DNA of 64,000 bases, taken from Exiguobacterium profundum (GTDB taxonomy: Bacteria > Bacillota > Bacilli > Exiguobacteriales > Exiguobacteriaceae). The notes beneath the pieces were generated by a model. The model saw nothing but the letters and a program-made list of their open reading frames with translations. It made no database searches and was not told the origin of the DNA. The position numbers and the translations under genes were made by a program. The number at the start of each line of letters is the position of its first letter. Within the stretch, counting starts at the first letter, position 1. The stretch is taken from positions 1,661,680-1,725,679 of the forward strand of contig NZ_MRSV01000001.1 in NCBI RefSeq assembly GCF_001909285.1, read 5' to 3'. Of this stretch, positions 26,313-35,780 are shown one piece after another.

Positions 26313-27653
26313 ATGGCCAGAAAAACGTTCACAAAAGAAGACATTAAACGCATCGCACAAGAGGAAGACGTACGCTTTATTCGTCTTCAATTCACGGACA
26401 TCCTCGGAACAATCAAAAACGTCGAGGTGCCGATCAGCCAATTGGACAAAGCACTTGATAACAAGATGATGTTTGACGGATCGTCAATCGAAGGATTCGT
26501 CCGCATCGAGGAATCAGACATGTACTTGTATCCAGACCTCAACACGTGGGTTGTCTTCCCGTGGACAGATGGCAGCGGAAAAGTTGCTCGCTTAATTTGC
26601 GATATTTATAACCCAGACGGTACACCATTCAGCGGTGACCCGCGCGGTACACTCAAGCGTAACCTTGAGAAGATGCAAAAACTTGGTTTCACAGCGTTCA
26701 ACGTTGGACCAGAGCCAGAGTTCTTCTTGTTCAAAAAAGACGCATCAGGTCGTCCGACTCTTGAACTCAACGACCAAGGTGGATACTTCGACTTGGCACC
26801 AGTTGACCTCGGTGAGAACTGCCGTAAAGAGATTGTCATCGAACTTGAAAACATGGGCTTTGAAATCGAAGCATCACACCACGAAGTAGCACCAGGACAA
26901 CACGAAATCGATTTCAAATACGCAGATGCTGTCACGACGGCAGATAACATCCAAACGTTCAAACTCGTCGTTAAGACGATCGCAGCGAAGTATGGTCTTC
27001 ACGCGACATTCATGCCGAAACCGCTCTTCGGGGTAAACGGTTCAGGGATGCATGCGAACATGTCACTCTTCAAAGGCGACACAAACGTCTTCTACGATCC
27101 AAACGGCGACATGGAACTTTCAGATACAGCTCGCGCGTTCACAGCCGGTATCTTGGAGCACGCTCGTGCCTTCACGGCAGTATGTAACCCGACTGTCAAC
27201 TCATACAAGCGTCTCGTACCAGGCTACGAAGCACCTTGCTATGTTGCATGGAGCGCACGTAACCGTTCGCCACTCGTACGTGTACCAGCGGCACGTGGTC
27301 TCTCGACTCGTATCGAAGTACGTTCGGTTGACCCAGCGGCGAACCCGTACCTTGCACTTGCTGCCCTCTTGGCTTCAGGTCTTGACGGGGTCGAAAAAGA
27401 TTTGAATGCACCTAAACCAATCGATAGCAACATCTACGTGATGGACAAGCCAGAGCGTGTAGCAAACGGAATCGACGATCTCCCGGCGACACTCTTCGAC
27501 GCACTCGAAGTCCTTCGTGCGGACAAAGTCGTGATGGACTCACTTGGTGAGCATATCGGTGAACACTTCCTCGAGCTGAAAGAAATCGAGTGGGATATGT
27601 TCCGTATGCAAGTAACAGAGTGGGAACGCGATCAGTACATGACGCTCTACTAA
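26313..27653 (+). CDS. glnA: Glutamine synthetase type I
   Basis: 446 residues, the usual GSI-alpha length. [10 protein letters not shown] (about 50-59), the GPEPEFF catalytic strand (about 130), the [12 protein letters not shown] metal-binding region, NRSPLVRVP and the SVDPAANPY segment are all present. It forms glutamine from glutamate, ammonia and ATP in a dodecamer, and in Bacillus also signals to GlnR and TnrA. Preceded by a GAGAGGGG ribosome site. The last ten codons including the stop are repeated exactly downstream. Confidence 0.98.
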   Translation: MARKTFTKEDIKRIAQEEDVRFIRLQFTDILGTIKNVEVPISQLDKALDNKMMFDGSSIEGFVRIEESDMYLYPDLNTWVVFPWTDGSGKVARLICDIYNPDGTPFSGDPRGTLKRNLEKMQKLGFTAFNVGPEPEFFLFKKDASGRPTLELNDQGGYFDLAPVDLGENCRKEIVIELENMGFEIEASHHEVAPGQHEIDFKYADAVTTADNIQTFKLVVKTIAAKYGLHATFMPKPLFGVNGSGMHANMSLFKGDTNVFYDPNGDMELSDTARAFTAGILEHARAFTAVCNPTVNSYKRLVPGYEAPCYVAWSARNRSPLVRVPAARGLSTRIEVRSVDPAANPYLALAALLASGLDGVEKDLNAPKPIDSNIYVMDKPERVANGIDDLPATLFDALEVLRADKVVMDSLGEHIGEHFLELKEIEWDMFRMQVTEWERDQYMTLY

Positions 27654-27685
27654 ATACGCGATCAGTACATGACGCTCTACTAAAT
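27626..27685 (+). repeat. Exact 30-bp tandem duplication at the glnA 3' end
   Basis: Bases 27626-27655 and 27656-27685 are identical. Each unit carries the last eight sense codons of glnA (RDQYMTLY) and its TAA. Because 30 is a multiple of three the second copy stays in frame behind the first stop. Confidence 0.97.
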
Positions 27686-27699
27686 AGAAGAGATATATT

Positions 27700-27746
27700 A
27701 AAGAGTATGGAGCATCCCTCAATTTGGGTTGCTCCATACTCTTTTT
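27700..27746. terminator. Terminator after glnA
   Basis: AAAGAGTATGGAGCA (27700-27714) pairs with TGCTCCATACTCTTT (27730-27744), a 15-bp stem with a T-tail. It also faces the converging AraC-type gene. Confidence 0.92.
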
Positions 27747-27772
27747 GATAAATCATAATAGCGGAGATATCT

Positions 27773-28648
27773 TTATGATTCCGGCTCTTCTCTTACCTTC
27801 ACAGGGACCCAAACCTCGCTATATACGTTGTCATATCCTGTTTCTATTTTGCTAAATGAAATGCTTGGTAAGTCTTGAAGTGCGTATCCCGAAGAAGGTA
27901 ACCATTCTGCATAGGTTCTTGCCATCGTCTCTTGTAGAGTGTTTGGGAATGGTCCAGTGTTCGGGAAGATTGCCCATAAACTTTTTGGGATTGAATTCAC
28001 TTCGAGATCGTCATACTTAATTTCTCTTGTCGTGGCGAAACCGATCATATGTGTCAAATAACCTTCTTCTTCTAAGTGACCGTCATCAAAATTGAACGAT
28101 GCGTTCAAGGCACGATGCGGATATAAATTGCCCAATTCATGCATGTGAGCCCGTTGCTCTTCCGTAATCGACTTCGCTAGTTCCATGATTTCTTCGTTGA
28201 CTCCCTCGAATTGAATAGGGACACGCTTTGAAACTCCAACGATTTGAAAAGCTTCTTTCTCTTCTAACTTGAACTCCATTGATGTTCCTCCTTTTATATC
28301 GATATAAAACGTGAAGCGAGGGAACGACTTTTGAATGTGATTCTTCATGACTTCAGAAGGCAAATGACCAGACCAATCTCGAAACGCTCTGGAAAACCCT
28401 TCGACCGATTGATATCCATAGAGATATGCGATTTCTGTTACGCTTGAACCATGAACCAATTTTTCATTTGCGATAGAAAACCGTCGATTTCGTATATAAG
28501 TGTGAAGTGTCATTCCTGACATATACGAAAACATCCTCTTAAAATGATGAGCAGATAGTCCGGTGATTTTTGTGATCTCTGAATCTAAGAGTTCTTCCGT
28601 TAAGTGCTGTTCGATAAAGTCCATCAGCTCATTTAATGCTTTTACCAT
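27773..28648 (-). CDS. AraC-family regulator with GyrI-like effector domain
   Basis: 291 residues from the minus-strand ATG at 28648, chosen because GGAGGAG is seven bases upstream; earlier in-frame ATGs lie in or before that site. Two AraC helix-turn-helix units occupy about 5-100 (ITKITGLSAHHFKRMFSYM and VTEIAYLYGYQSVEGFSRAFR). From about 120 the protein continues as a GyrI-like small-molecule-binding domain (FEGVNEEI, GYLTHMIGFATT, EVWVPVKV). This Rob/BmrR-like layout responds to drugs or lipophilic ligands. No obvious target gene is next to it. Confidence 0.88.
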   Translation of the reverse strand: MVKALNELMDFIEQHLTEELLDSEITKITGLSAHHFKRMFSYMSGMTLHTYIRNRRFSIANEKLVHGSSVTEIAYLYGYQSVEGFSRAFRDWSGHLPSEVMKNHIQKSFPRFTFYIDIKGGTSMEFKLEEKEAFQIVGVSKRVPIQFEGVNEEIMELAKSITEEQRAHMHELGNLYPHRALNASFNFDDGHLEEEGYLTHMIGFATTREIKYDDLEVNSIPKSLWAIFPNTGPFPNTLQETMARTYAEWLPSSGYALQDLPSISFSKIETGYDNVYSEVWVPVKVREEPES

Positions 28649-28793
28649 CAAGTTCTCCTCCTTCATAGTTTGACCATATCGGATTTCTTCCAACTCATCT
28701 CGATAATTTGCGTGCAGGAAAGATCGGGTCGTATTAGTTTAAGCATTTCATTCATAAAATGGATACCCTATAACACGTTATCATTCCAATTAA

Positions 28794-28837
28794 AACAAAG
28801 GACCACCTTCTGTACTTCACGAAGGTGGTCCTTTGTT
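28794..28837 (-). terminator. Long perfect hairpin after the DUF2227-like gene
   Basis: AACAAAGGACCACCTTC (28794-28810) pairs with GAAGGTGGTCCTTTGTT (28821-28837), 17 bp without mismatch. The A-rich left side gives a T-rich tail on the minus strand. The remaining 145 bases up to the AraC gene show no gene. Confidence 0.85.
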
Positions 28838-28839
28838 GG

Positions 28840-29280
28840 TTAAAACGCTTTTTTGAAAAACGTTGAAGTATAGTCGAGCGTCGTATGCAGTGTCGTTGCA
28901 AACACGAGCCCTAAAAAGAAGGACATGCCATGAATGTCCACCCATGAGCGTATTTCCTCTTCGTAAGCCGTGAAGGGCAGAAGCAGCACGAGTGGGAACC
29001 CGATATATGCAATCCGAATCACATCACTCAAAGCAGGTAGGTGCGAGAAGAGCGAACGGTGCGGCATGAGCTTTACGTAAGGGAGCCAAATCAGTTTGAG
29101 AGGTCCCCATCGATAATAGGCGTCTGATTTCAAATCGAGGTCCGGGGAGAGCCAGAGTGTACCGATGATGGCACCGATGATCAATGAGAACGGAACATCG
29201 ATTTCAAGAAAAGGCGTGGCAACCGCGAGTGCTCCGGTTGCCACGAGATTCGTACGGGTATGGGTCTTGCCACTAGCCAT
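28840..29280 (-). CDS. DUF2227-like membrane protein
   Basis: 146 residues. Begins [12 protein letters not shown]; conserved polar clusters LSPDLDLKSDAYYRWGPLK (about 44-62) and MPHRSLFSHLP (about 72-82) combine Asp, His and Arg in the way of the YdjM/DUF2227 metal-binding membrane proteins. Three or four hydrophobic segments. Its ATG overlaps the lexA stop by one base (TAATG), so it is translated from the lexA transcript and should be SOS-regulated. Function unknown; a membrane hydrolase is possible. Confidence 0.75.
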   Translation of the reverse strand: MASGKTHTRTNLVATGALAVATPFLEIDVPFSLIIGAIIGTLWLSPDLDLKSDAYYRWGPLKLIWLPYVKLMPHRSLFSHLPALSDVIRIAYIGFPLVLLLPFTAYEEEIRSWVDIHGMSFFLGLVFATTLHTTLDYTSTFFKKAF

Positions 29281-29891
29281 TAATGAATCGTCCGGTATAC
29301 ACCGATAACCTTCCCTAAAATCGAGACGTTGTCAAAATACATCGCTTCTAACTCGTCGTTCTCCGGTTGAAGGCGGACCTTCGAAGCTTCTTTGTAAATT
29401 CGCTTCACGGTCGCTTCGCCTTCTTCCGTCATGGCGACGACAATCTCTCCATTGTCGGCCGTGCTCTGCTGGCGGACGAGCACCCGGTCTCCGTCTAAAA
29501 TTCCTGCATTGATCATCGAATCCCCAGAGACAGACAACATATATACATTATCTGACCCGACGATATGTGCTGGAAGAGGGAAGTGCTCTTCCACGTTCTC
29601 GATGGCGGTGATCGGTGTCCCGGCAGTGACCTTCCCGATGACCGGTACGTACATGACGGACTCTTGCTCTTCTATTGTCGGCATATCTTCAGTCAAAATT
29701 TCAATCGCGCGAGGCTTCGTCTTATCTCGACGAATCAATCCACGCTTCTCTAAACGATCTAGATGACCGTGTACGGTCGAACTAGATGCAAGACCGACGG
29801 CTTCTCCAATTTCACGAACAGAAGGCGGATAACCTTTTGCCCGTACTTCGTCTTTGATGAAATCAAGAATCTGTTGTTGTCGCGCTGACAT
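29280..29891 (-). CDS. lexA: SOS repressor LexA
   Basis: 203 residues if the ATG at 29891 is used. A GTG at 29909 would add six residues (NIKKK) but overlaps the GAGGTG ribosome site; that site is 15 bases from the ATG, so the start is not certain. N-terminal winged helix with [20 protein letters not shown], then the Ala-Gly cleavage site in GKVTAGTP, the catalytic Ser in SVSGDSM and Lys in EATVKRIY. LexA represses the SOS regulon and cleaves itself when RecA is active. Divergent from the yneA-like gene as in Bacillus. Confidence 0.96.
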   Translation of the reverse strand: MSARQQQILDFIKDEVRAKGYPPSVREIGEAVGLASSSTVHGHLDRLEKRGLIRRDKTKPRAIEILTEDMPTIEEQESVMYVPVIGKVTAGTPITAIENVEEHFPLPAHIVGSDNVYMLSVSGDSMINAGILDGDRVLVRQQSTADNGEIVVAMTEEGEATVKRIYKEASKVRLQPENDELEAMYFDNVSILGKVIGVYRTIH

Positions 29892-29959
29892 TTTTTTCTT
29901 TATGTTCACCTCGATATAATCGAATAACCTGCAATCGCATCCTATTCTTTATGTGTCTA

Positions 29960-29989
29960 GTGTAACACAAGAACACATGAGCGTACAAA
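29960..29989 (-). promoter_or_regulatory. lexA promoter
   Basis: On the minus strand TTGTAC (29989-29984) and an extended -10 TGT-TACACT (TACACT at 29965-29960) are 18 bases apart. The -35 overlaps the LexA box at 29987-30000. Confidence 0.7.
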
Positions 29990-30000
29990 CATTCGTTCGT
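29987..30000. promoter_or_regulatory. LexA box 1 (lexA side)
   Basis: Read on the minus strand CGAAC-GAAT-GTTTG, one mismatch from the SOS box. It overlaps the lexA -35 element, giving autoregulation. Confidence 0.75.
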
Positions 30001-30014
30001 TTTTTTGTGTTTTT

Positions 30015-30028
30015 CGAACACGGGTTCT
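30015..30028. promoter_or_regulatory. LexA box 2
   Basis: CGAAC-ACGG-GTTCT fits the Gram-positive SOS box with a one-base change at the last position. Spaced 28 bp from box 1. Confidence 0.88.
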
Positions 30029-30052
30029 TGTTTTATGATGAGAACAGATAAA

Positions 30053-30066
30053 CGAACAAACGTTCT
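30053..30066. promoter_or_regulatory. LexA box 3 (yneA side)
   Basis: CGAAC-AAAC-GTTCT, 38 bp from box 2 and 37 bases before the small membrane gene. Together with box 2 it should shut off the plus-strand operon. Confidence 0.88.
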
Positions 30067-30103
30067 AACGAACATATATTCTTATACAGGAGGCAATGTA
30101 ATC

Positions 30104-30340
30104 ATGAAAGATACACTCAACGGAATCATTTTAGTCGGGATGCTCTTAGTCGGGATGTTCGCTTTTTATTTGGCTGGTGAAATGCGAGGGGAACCAAAAG
30201 TTGTGGATCCGGTCGTCACGTCAGAGCGGACAATCGAAGAAGAGGTTGCGTACGTCGAAGCAGAATCACTCGAAGCACAGATCATGGCAGAGCGTGAAGA
30301 GCATAACGAACGAAAAATGAAATGGTATGCCGCTGAGTGA
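30104..30340 (+). CDS. SOS-controlled small membrane protein at the yneA position
   Basis: 78 residues from ATG 30104 with AGGAGG at 30090-30095; the longer frame from 30005 runs through the LexA boxes. One transmembrane helix (about 5-25, GIILVGMLLVGMFAFYLAG), then an acidic, probably helical tail rich in Glu (RTIEEEVAYVEAESLEAQIM). Gene position (divergent from lexA, before yneB) equals Bacillus yneA, the SOS division inhibitor, but the LysM domain of YneA is absent. I infer a damage-induced division-delay peptide; sequence similarity to YneA is not evident. Confidence 0.75.
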   Translation: MKDTLNGIILVGMLLVGMFAFYLAGEMRGEPKVVDPVVTSERTIEEEVAYVEAESLEAQIMAEREEHNERKMKWYAAE

Positions 30341-30381
30341 TCGTTCTTCATTGCGAATCAATCTTAAACTGTGTATCGTAA

Positions 30382-31056
<675 letters not shown>

Positions 31057-31116
31057 TTCTTCCTCTCTGATTTTGTAAAGTATAAGAACAAATTCACTAG
31101 AGAGGGGGCGAGTCAT

Positions 31117-31350
31117 ATGTTAGCACCAGGACAATTGGAGCGAATCAATTTCCTCGCCAACAAAGCGAAGACAGAAGGACTGTCTCAAGAAGAAATGAAC
31201 GAGCAACAAGACTTGCGTCAAGAATATTTGAAGGCGTTTCGTCAATCGTTCAAATCACAAATGATGGGTATGAAAGTCGTCGATCCAGATGGAAATGACG
31301 TTACACCAGAGAAGTTGAAAGAAAAAAAAAAACGCTATCGCGGTGAGTGA
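31117..31350 (+). CDS. ynzC: YnzC-like DUF896 protein
   Basis: 77 residues. Starts LAPGQLERINFLANKAKTEG and contains LRQEYLKAFRQSFKSQM, the helical hairpin of DUF896. Helical, soluble and highly charged, ending in a lysine run coded by a nine-A tract that is prone to slippage. Third gene of the lexA-facing SOS block in Bacillus (yneA-yneB-ynzC). Function unknown. Ribosome site GAGAGGGGG. Confidence 0.93.
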   Translation: MLAPGQLERINFLANKAKTEGLSQEEMNEQQDLRQEYLKAFRQSFKSQMMGMKVVDPDGNDVTPEKLKEKKKRYRGE

Positions 31351-31356
31351 TACCGA

Positions 31357-31392
31357 ATGCACATCCTATTTCGCATAGGATGTGCATTTTTG
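31357..31392 (+). terminator. Terminator after ynzC
   Basis: ATGCACATCCTAT (31357-31369) pairs with ATAGGATGTGCAT (31375-31387) around TTCGC, then T5. Confidence 0.93.
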
Positions 31393-31445
31393 TTATACAC
31401 GAACACGCATCAGACGAACGGATTACATGCTATTTCATGCAATAG

Positions 31446-31461
31446 AAGGAAACGATTTCAT
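31446..31461. promoter_or_regulatory. cre-like site before tkt
   Basis: The 16-base window fits WTGNNARCGNWWWCAW with one mismatch (A for T at position 2). It lies 26 bases upstream of the likely -35 element. CcpA control of transketolase is possible but unproven. Confidence 0.4.
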
Positions 31462-31486
31462 CAAATGTGTTATACTAATTAATTAG

Positions 31487-31515
31487 TTGTGACACACGAT
31501 TGAGTATGATAAAAT
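31487..31515 (+). promoter_or_regulatory. tkt promoter
   Basis: TTGTGA (31487-31492) and TAAAAT (31510-31515) with 17 bases between. A second possible start is the extended -10 TGT-TATACT at 31468-31476. Confidence 0.65.
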
Positions 31516-31558
31516 ATGACGGGTAGAAAACCTTCTTAACACAGAGAGGATGAAATTA

Positions 31559-33541
31559 GTGGAAACAACTACTAAAGAATTATTAGCGATTAACTCGATT
31601 CGGACGCTCTCAATTGATGCAGTCCAAAAAGCGAACTCTGGTCACCCAGGGATGCCAATGGGCGCTGCCCCGATGGCGTTTACACTTTGGACAGATAAAA
31701 TGCGTCACAACCCGAAAAACCCGAACTGGTTCAACCGTGACCGTTTCGTGCTCTCAGCGGGTCATGGATCGATGCTCTTGTATTCGCTCCTTCACTTGTC
31801 TGGCTATGATTTGTCGATGGACGATTTGAAATCATTCCGTCAAATGGACTCGAAGACACCTGGTCACCCTGAGTACCGCCACACGGCTGGGGTAGATGCG
31901 ACAACGGGCCCACTTGGACAAGGGATTGCGATGGCTGTCGGGATGGCCATGGCAGAGAAACACTTAGAAGCGACTTACAACCGCGACGAGTTCAACGTCG
32001 TTGACCACTACACGTTCGGCATTTGCGGTGACGGAGACTTGATGGAAGGTGTATCTGCGGAGGCGGCTTCCCTCGCAGGTCACTTGAAGCTCGGTAAACT
32101 CGTCGTTCTTTACGATTCAAACGATATCTCTCTCGATGGCGACCTTCATAAGTCGTTCTCTGAAAGCGTAGAAGACCGTTTCAACGCTTACGGGTGGCAA
32201 GTCATTCGTGTCGAAGACGGAACGGACATCGATTCAATCGCAAAAGCGATCGATGCTGCGAAAGCAGAGACGTCGAAGCCGACATTGATCGAAGTCAAGA
32301 CGGTCATCGGATTCGGTTCACCGAACAAGTCGGGTAAATCGGCATCACACGGTGCGCCACTTGGAGACGCTGAAATCGAATTGACGAAACAGTTCTACAA
32401 ATGGGAAGGCGAGTCATTCTACGTTCCAAACGAAGTATATGACTTATTCAACGAGAAAGTTGTCGAGCCTGGCGCGAAATATGAGTCAGACTGGAACGAA
32501 CTCGTTGAAGCGTATAAAGCGGCACACCCTGAGCTCGGAGCACAGTTCGAGCGCGCGATGAACAATGACCTTCCTGAAGGTTGGGATAGCGAGTTGCCGA
32601 CTTTCGAAATCGGTTCGAAAAAAGCAACACGTCAAACGAGCGGTGAAGTGTTGAACGCAATCGCAAAAGCAGTACCGACACTCTTTGGTGGTTCGGCTGA
32701 CCTTGCTGGATCGAACAACTCGATGATCAAAGGTGCGGTAGACTTCGATGAAGACCCAGCTGGTCGTAACATCTGGTTCGGTGTTCGTGAGTTCGCGATG
32801 GCGGCAGCTGTGAACGGTATGGCCCTTCACGGTGGTGTTCTTCCTTACGGTGCGACGTTCTTCGTCTTCTCGGATTACCTCCGTCCTGCAGTCCGTCTCG
32901 CAGCACTTATGGGACTTCCATCGACGTTCATCTTGACGCACGACTCAATCGCAGTCGGTGAAGATGGTCCAACGCACGAGCCGGTCGAACATTTGATGAG
33001 CTTCCGCGCGATGCCGAACCTCTCTGTTCTTCGTCCTGCTGACGGCAAAGAAACGATTGCAGCTTGGAAACAAGCGGTGACATCGAAAACGACTCCTTCA
33101 CTTCTCGTCTTGACTCGTCAAGCGTTACCAGAACTCGAAGGTACATCTATTGAAACGGCAGCAAAAGGAGCTTACGTCGTTGCAGGTGAATCGAAAGATG
33201 CAGACGTTCTCTTGCTCGGTACAGGTTCTGAAGTACACGTTCTCGTTGAAGCGCGTGAACAGCTCGCGTCAGAAGGCGTGAAAGCGGCAGTCGTCTCGAT
33301 GCCATCATGGGAACTCTTCGAAGCGCAATCTGCAGAGTACAAAGAATCTGTCCTTCCATCTTCAGTTACGAAACGTGTATCACTTGAAGCGGGTGCGACA
33401 CTTGGATGGTACAAATATGTAGGATTCGGTGGTAAGGTACTAGGAATCGACAAGTTCGGAGCATCTGCACCTGGTGACCTCCTCATGAAAGAATACGGCA
33501 TGTCAGTCGACAACGTCGTCAATGCAGTGAAATCACTTTAA
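31559..33541 (+). CDS. tkt: Transketolase
   Basis: 660 residues from GTG 31559. The ATG at 31550 directly abuts the GAGAGGA ribosome site (31544-31550) and is unlikely; the GTG is eight bases away. ThDP-binding GDGDLMEG and the following asparagine-containing strand (about 150-185), [14 protein letters not shown] at the N-terminus, and [19 protein letters not shown] in the central domain mark a full transketolase. It moves two-carbon units in the pentose phosphate pathway. Highly expressed codon use. Single gene between two terminators. Confidence 0.97.
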   Translation: METTTKELLAINSIRTLSIDAVQKANSGHPGMPMGAAPMAFTLWTDKMRHNPKNPNWFNRDRFVLSAGHGSMLLYSLLHLSGYDLSMDDLKSFRQMDSKTPGHPEYRHTAGVDATTGPLGQGIAMAVGMAMAEKHLEATYNRDEFNVVDHYTFGICGDGDLMEGVSAEAASLAGHLKLGKLVVLYDSNDISLDGDLHKSFSESVEDRFNAYGWQVIRVEDGTDIDSIAKAIDAAKAETSKPTLIEVKTVIGFGSPNKSGKSASHGAPLGDAEIELTKQFYKWEGESFYVPNEVYDLFNEKVVEPGAKYESDWNELVEAYKAAHPELGAQFERAMNNDLPEGWDSELPTFEIGSKKATRQTSGEVLNAIAKAVPTLFGGSADLAGSNNSMIKGAVDFDEDPAGRNIWFGVREFAMAAAVNGMALHGGVLPYGATFFVFSDYLRPAVRLAALMGLPSTFILTHDSIAVGEDGPTHEPVEHLMSFRAMPNLSVLRPADGKETIAAWKQAVTSKTTPSLLVLTRQALPELEGTSIETAAKGAYVVAGESKDADVLLLGTGSEVHVLVEAREQLASEGVKAAVVSMPSWELFEAQSAEYKESVLPSSVTKRVSLEAGATLGWYKYVGFGGKVLGIDKFGASAPGDLLMKEYGMSVDNVVNAVKSL

Positions 33542-33558
33542 TCTCTAGTTAGATTGTT

Positions 33559-33591
33559 GTGACGGCCAATCGTTTGGCCGTCACTTTTTTT
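33559..33591 (+). terminator. Terminator after tkt
   Basis: GTGACGGCCAA (33559-33569) pairs with TTGGCCGTCAC (33574-33584) around TCGT, followed by T7. Confidence 0.95.
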
Positions 33592-33666
33592 CTGGACGAT
33601 TAGCGAAGTTGTTCAATTTAGTGTATAGTAAAAAACGATGTTTCATATGGTAGAGGAGGTAAAGCC

Positions 33667-33900
33667 TTGAGTACATTATTCTGGATTCTTCTTGTCGTGG
33701 CAGCACTCATCGGGGGTATCGCGATTGGATTCTTTATCGCGCGTAAATACATGATGAACTACCTTGAACAGAACCCGCCAATCAATGAAGATATGATTCG
33801 TACGTTGATGATGCAGATGGGTCAAAAGCCATCACAGAAGAAAGTCAACCAAGTGATGCGCGCCATGAACGTGCAGATGAAAAACGAAAAGAAATCATAA
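33667..33900 (+). CDS. yneF: YneF-like small membrane protein (UPF0154)
   Basis: 77 residues from a TTG start with AGAGGAGG about ten bases upstream. One N-terminal membrane helix (about 5-26, [20 protein letters not shown]), then a conserved cytoplasmic part ([32 protein letters not shown]) typical of UPF0154/YneF. Follows tkt as in Bacillus. Function unknown. The non-ATG start keeps expression modest. Confidence 0.92.
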
Positions 33901-33909
33901 TCAATCACG

Positions 33910-33939
33910 AAAGCACTTCGGTTCCCGAAGTGCTTTTTT
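33910..33939 (+). terminator. Terminator after yneF
   Basis: AAAGCACTTCGG (33910-33921) pairs with CCGAAGTGCTTT (33925-33936) around TTC, with further T. Confidence 0.93.
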
Positions 33940-33954
33940 GTTTCCTCTTTTTGT

Positions 33955-33983
33955 TAGACAATCGAACAAACTTTCGCTACGAT
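33955..33983 (+). promoter_or_regulatory. Candidate promoter for the ABC exporter pair
   Basis: TAGACA (33955-33960) and TACGAT (33978-33983) are 17 bases apart, just after the yneF terminator. Confidence 0.45.
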
Positions 33984-34025
33984 TAATGAATAATCTTCAT
34001 CTAAAGACAAAGGGGGGCGTTTCAC

Positions 34026-35780
34026 ATTCGTGTATTCAAACAATTATCTTGGTTTTTGCGTCTTGATTGGAAGACGTACGCGCTCGGCATCGTCTTACTG
34101 ATCTTCGTGGCTGGTCTAGAACTGATTCCACCACGCATCATCGGACGGATTGTCGATGAGATTAACCGTGGTTCGCTTTCGTCCGACACACTCTGGCTGT
34201 TATTAGGGGGACTTGCTGCTGTTGGGATTGGAAATTATGTCGCCCGCTTCTTTTGGCGCTATTTTATCTTCGGCGCATCGATTCGTCTAGGAAGAATGCT
34301 TCGTAGCCAACTATATCGGCATTTCACAGATCTTGATCAGCGATTTTATAAAAAGTCACGGGTCGGTGATTTGATGGCCCATGCGACAAATGATGTACAA
34401 GCCGTATCGATGACGGCCGGTGCGGGGATTTTAACACTCGTCGATAGCGTGACACTTGGGACGTTCGTCATCATCACGATGATTACAACAATCAGCTGGA
34501 AATTGACGCTCGTCGCCTTACTACCGTTACCAATCATGGTCGCTTTGACAACGCGATATGGAAAGATGTTACATAGCCGATTCGGGGTCGCCCAAGCGGC
34601 ATTTTCAGAATTGAATGACAAAGTGCAGGAAAGCGTCAGTGGCGTCCGTGTCTTAAAGTCGACGGGGGAAGTCAATCGGGATGTGGAATCGTTTGAGAAC
34701 TTATCGAGTGAAGTCATGGCGAAAAACGTACGAGTCGCGAAGATTGATGCCTTATACGACCCGACCATCTTCGGAATTGTCGGATTGTCTTATATCCTTT
34801 CGGTCGGGTATGGAGCCGTCTTGATTGAACAAGGCGAATTGACGATTGGACAGATTGTCAGCTTCACAGCTTATTTGGCACTGTTGACATGGCCGATGTT
34901 AGCCTTTGGATGGTTGTTCAATATCGTGGAGCGTGGACGCGCGTCTTACGACCGAATTGAGCGAATGCTCGCCGTCAAACCTGAGATTCAAGACGACCGC
35001 ATGGCTGCGACGACCCTTTCTCATTCAGAGGTGGAGGTCGATATTCGAAACTTCGCCTATGATGAGACCGTTGTGCTCCACAATGTCCATTTTCGGATTG
35101 AACGTGGAAAAACAATCGGGATTGTCGGCAGAACAGGTGCAGGGAAGACGACGATTGTCCGTCTATTGACGCGTGAGTATGATGTGAAAGATGGAAAGAT
35201 TAAAATCGGTGGGATCAACATCCGCCAAGAGAAAAAATCACTTCTGATGGATAAAATTGCGGTAGTTCCACAAGATCATTTCTTGTTCTCGGATTCGATT
35301 GCGAACAATATCGCGTTCGGAAGGCCTGAAGCGAGCATGGAAGAAATCATCGAAGCAGCTAAGGTTGCTGAGGTGCATGAAGATATTGTCCGTCTTCCGG
35401 AAGGATATGCGACACTCGTCGGTGAACGTGGAGTCACATTATCAGGAGGACAAAAACAACGGATTTCCATCGCGCGGGCGCTCATGACAGCGGCGGATGT
35501 ATTGATATTAGATGATGCGCTATCTGCGGTCGATGCGAAAACGGAAGAGTCGATTATCGAGCATTTTCGAGTCGGTAATCCAGATCAGGCGCGCGTCATT
35601 GTCGCACATCGTCTTTCGGCTGTAGAACACGCTGACGAGATTCTCGTGATTGAGGACGGAAACATCATTCAAAGAGGTCGCCATGAGGCATTGCTTCAAG
35701 AGACGGGCTGGTATCGTGAGACATATGATCGTCAGCAACTTGAAGCGATTGTAGAAGGGGGGGGACACGATGAAACATGA
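34026..35780 (+). CDS. ABC exporter half-transporter A (YheI/BmrC-like), apparent ATT start
   Basis: 584 residues if translation starts at ATT 34026. That codon is nine bases after AAGGGGGG (34009-34017) and gives the N-terminus RVFKQLSWFLRLDWKTY that lines up with homologues; the first NTG codon in frame is TTG 34056, 40 bases from the ribosome site and missing this part. Six membrane helices, then a nucleotide-binding domain: Walker A 368-375 (GRTGAGKT), LSGGQ 472-476, Walker B with D496 followed by D497 where the catalytic Glu is expected. This Asp marks the degenerate site of heterodimeric exporters. Overlaps its partner by 11 bases. Confidence 0.85.
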   Translation: MRVFKQLSWFLRLDWKTYALGIVLLIFVAGLELIPPRIIGRIVDEINRGSLSSDTLWLLLGGLAAVGIGNYVARFFWRYFIFGASIRLGRMLRSQLYRHFTDLDQRFYKKSRVGDLMAHATNDVQAVSMTAGAGILTLVDSVTLGTFVIITMITTISWKLTLVALLPLPIMVALTTRYGKMLHSRFGVAQAAFSELNDKVQESVSGVRVLKSTGEVNRDVESFENLSSEVMAKNVRVAKIDALYDPTIFGIVGLSYILSVGYGAVLIEQGELTIGQIVSFTAYLALLTWPMLAFGWLFNIVERGRASYDRIERMLAVKPEIQDDRMAATTLSHSEVEVDIRNFAYDETVVLHNVHFRIERGKTIGIVGRTGAGKTTIVRLLTREYDVKDGKIKIGGINIRQEKKSLLMDKIAVVPQDHFLFSDSIANNIAFGRPEASMEEIIEAAKVAEVHEDIVRLPEGYATLVGERGVTLSGGQKQRISIARALMTAADVLILDDALSAVDAKTEESIIEHFRVGNPDQARVIVAHRLSAVEHADEILVIEDGNIIQRGRHEALLQETGWYRETYDRQQLEAIVEGGGHDET

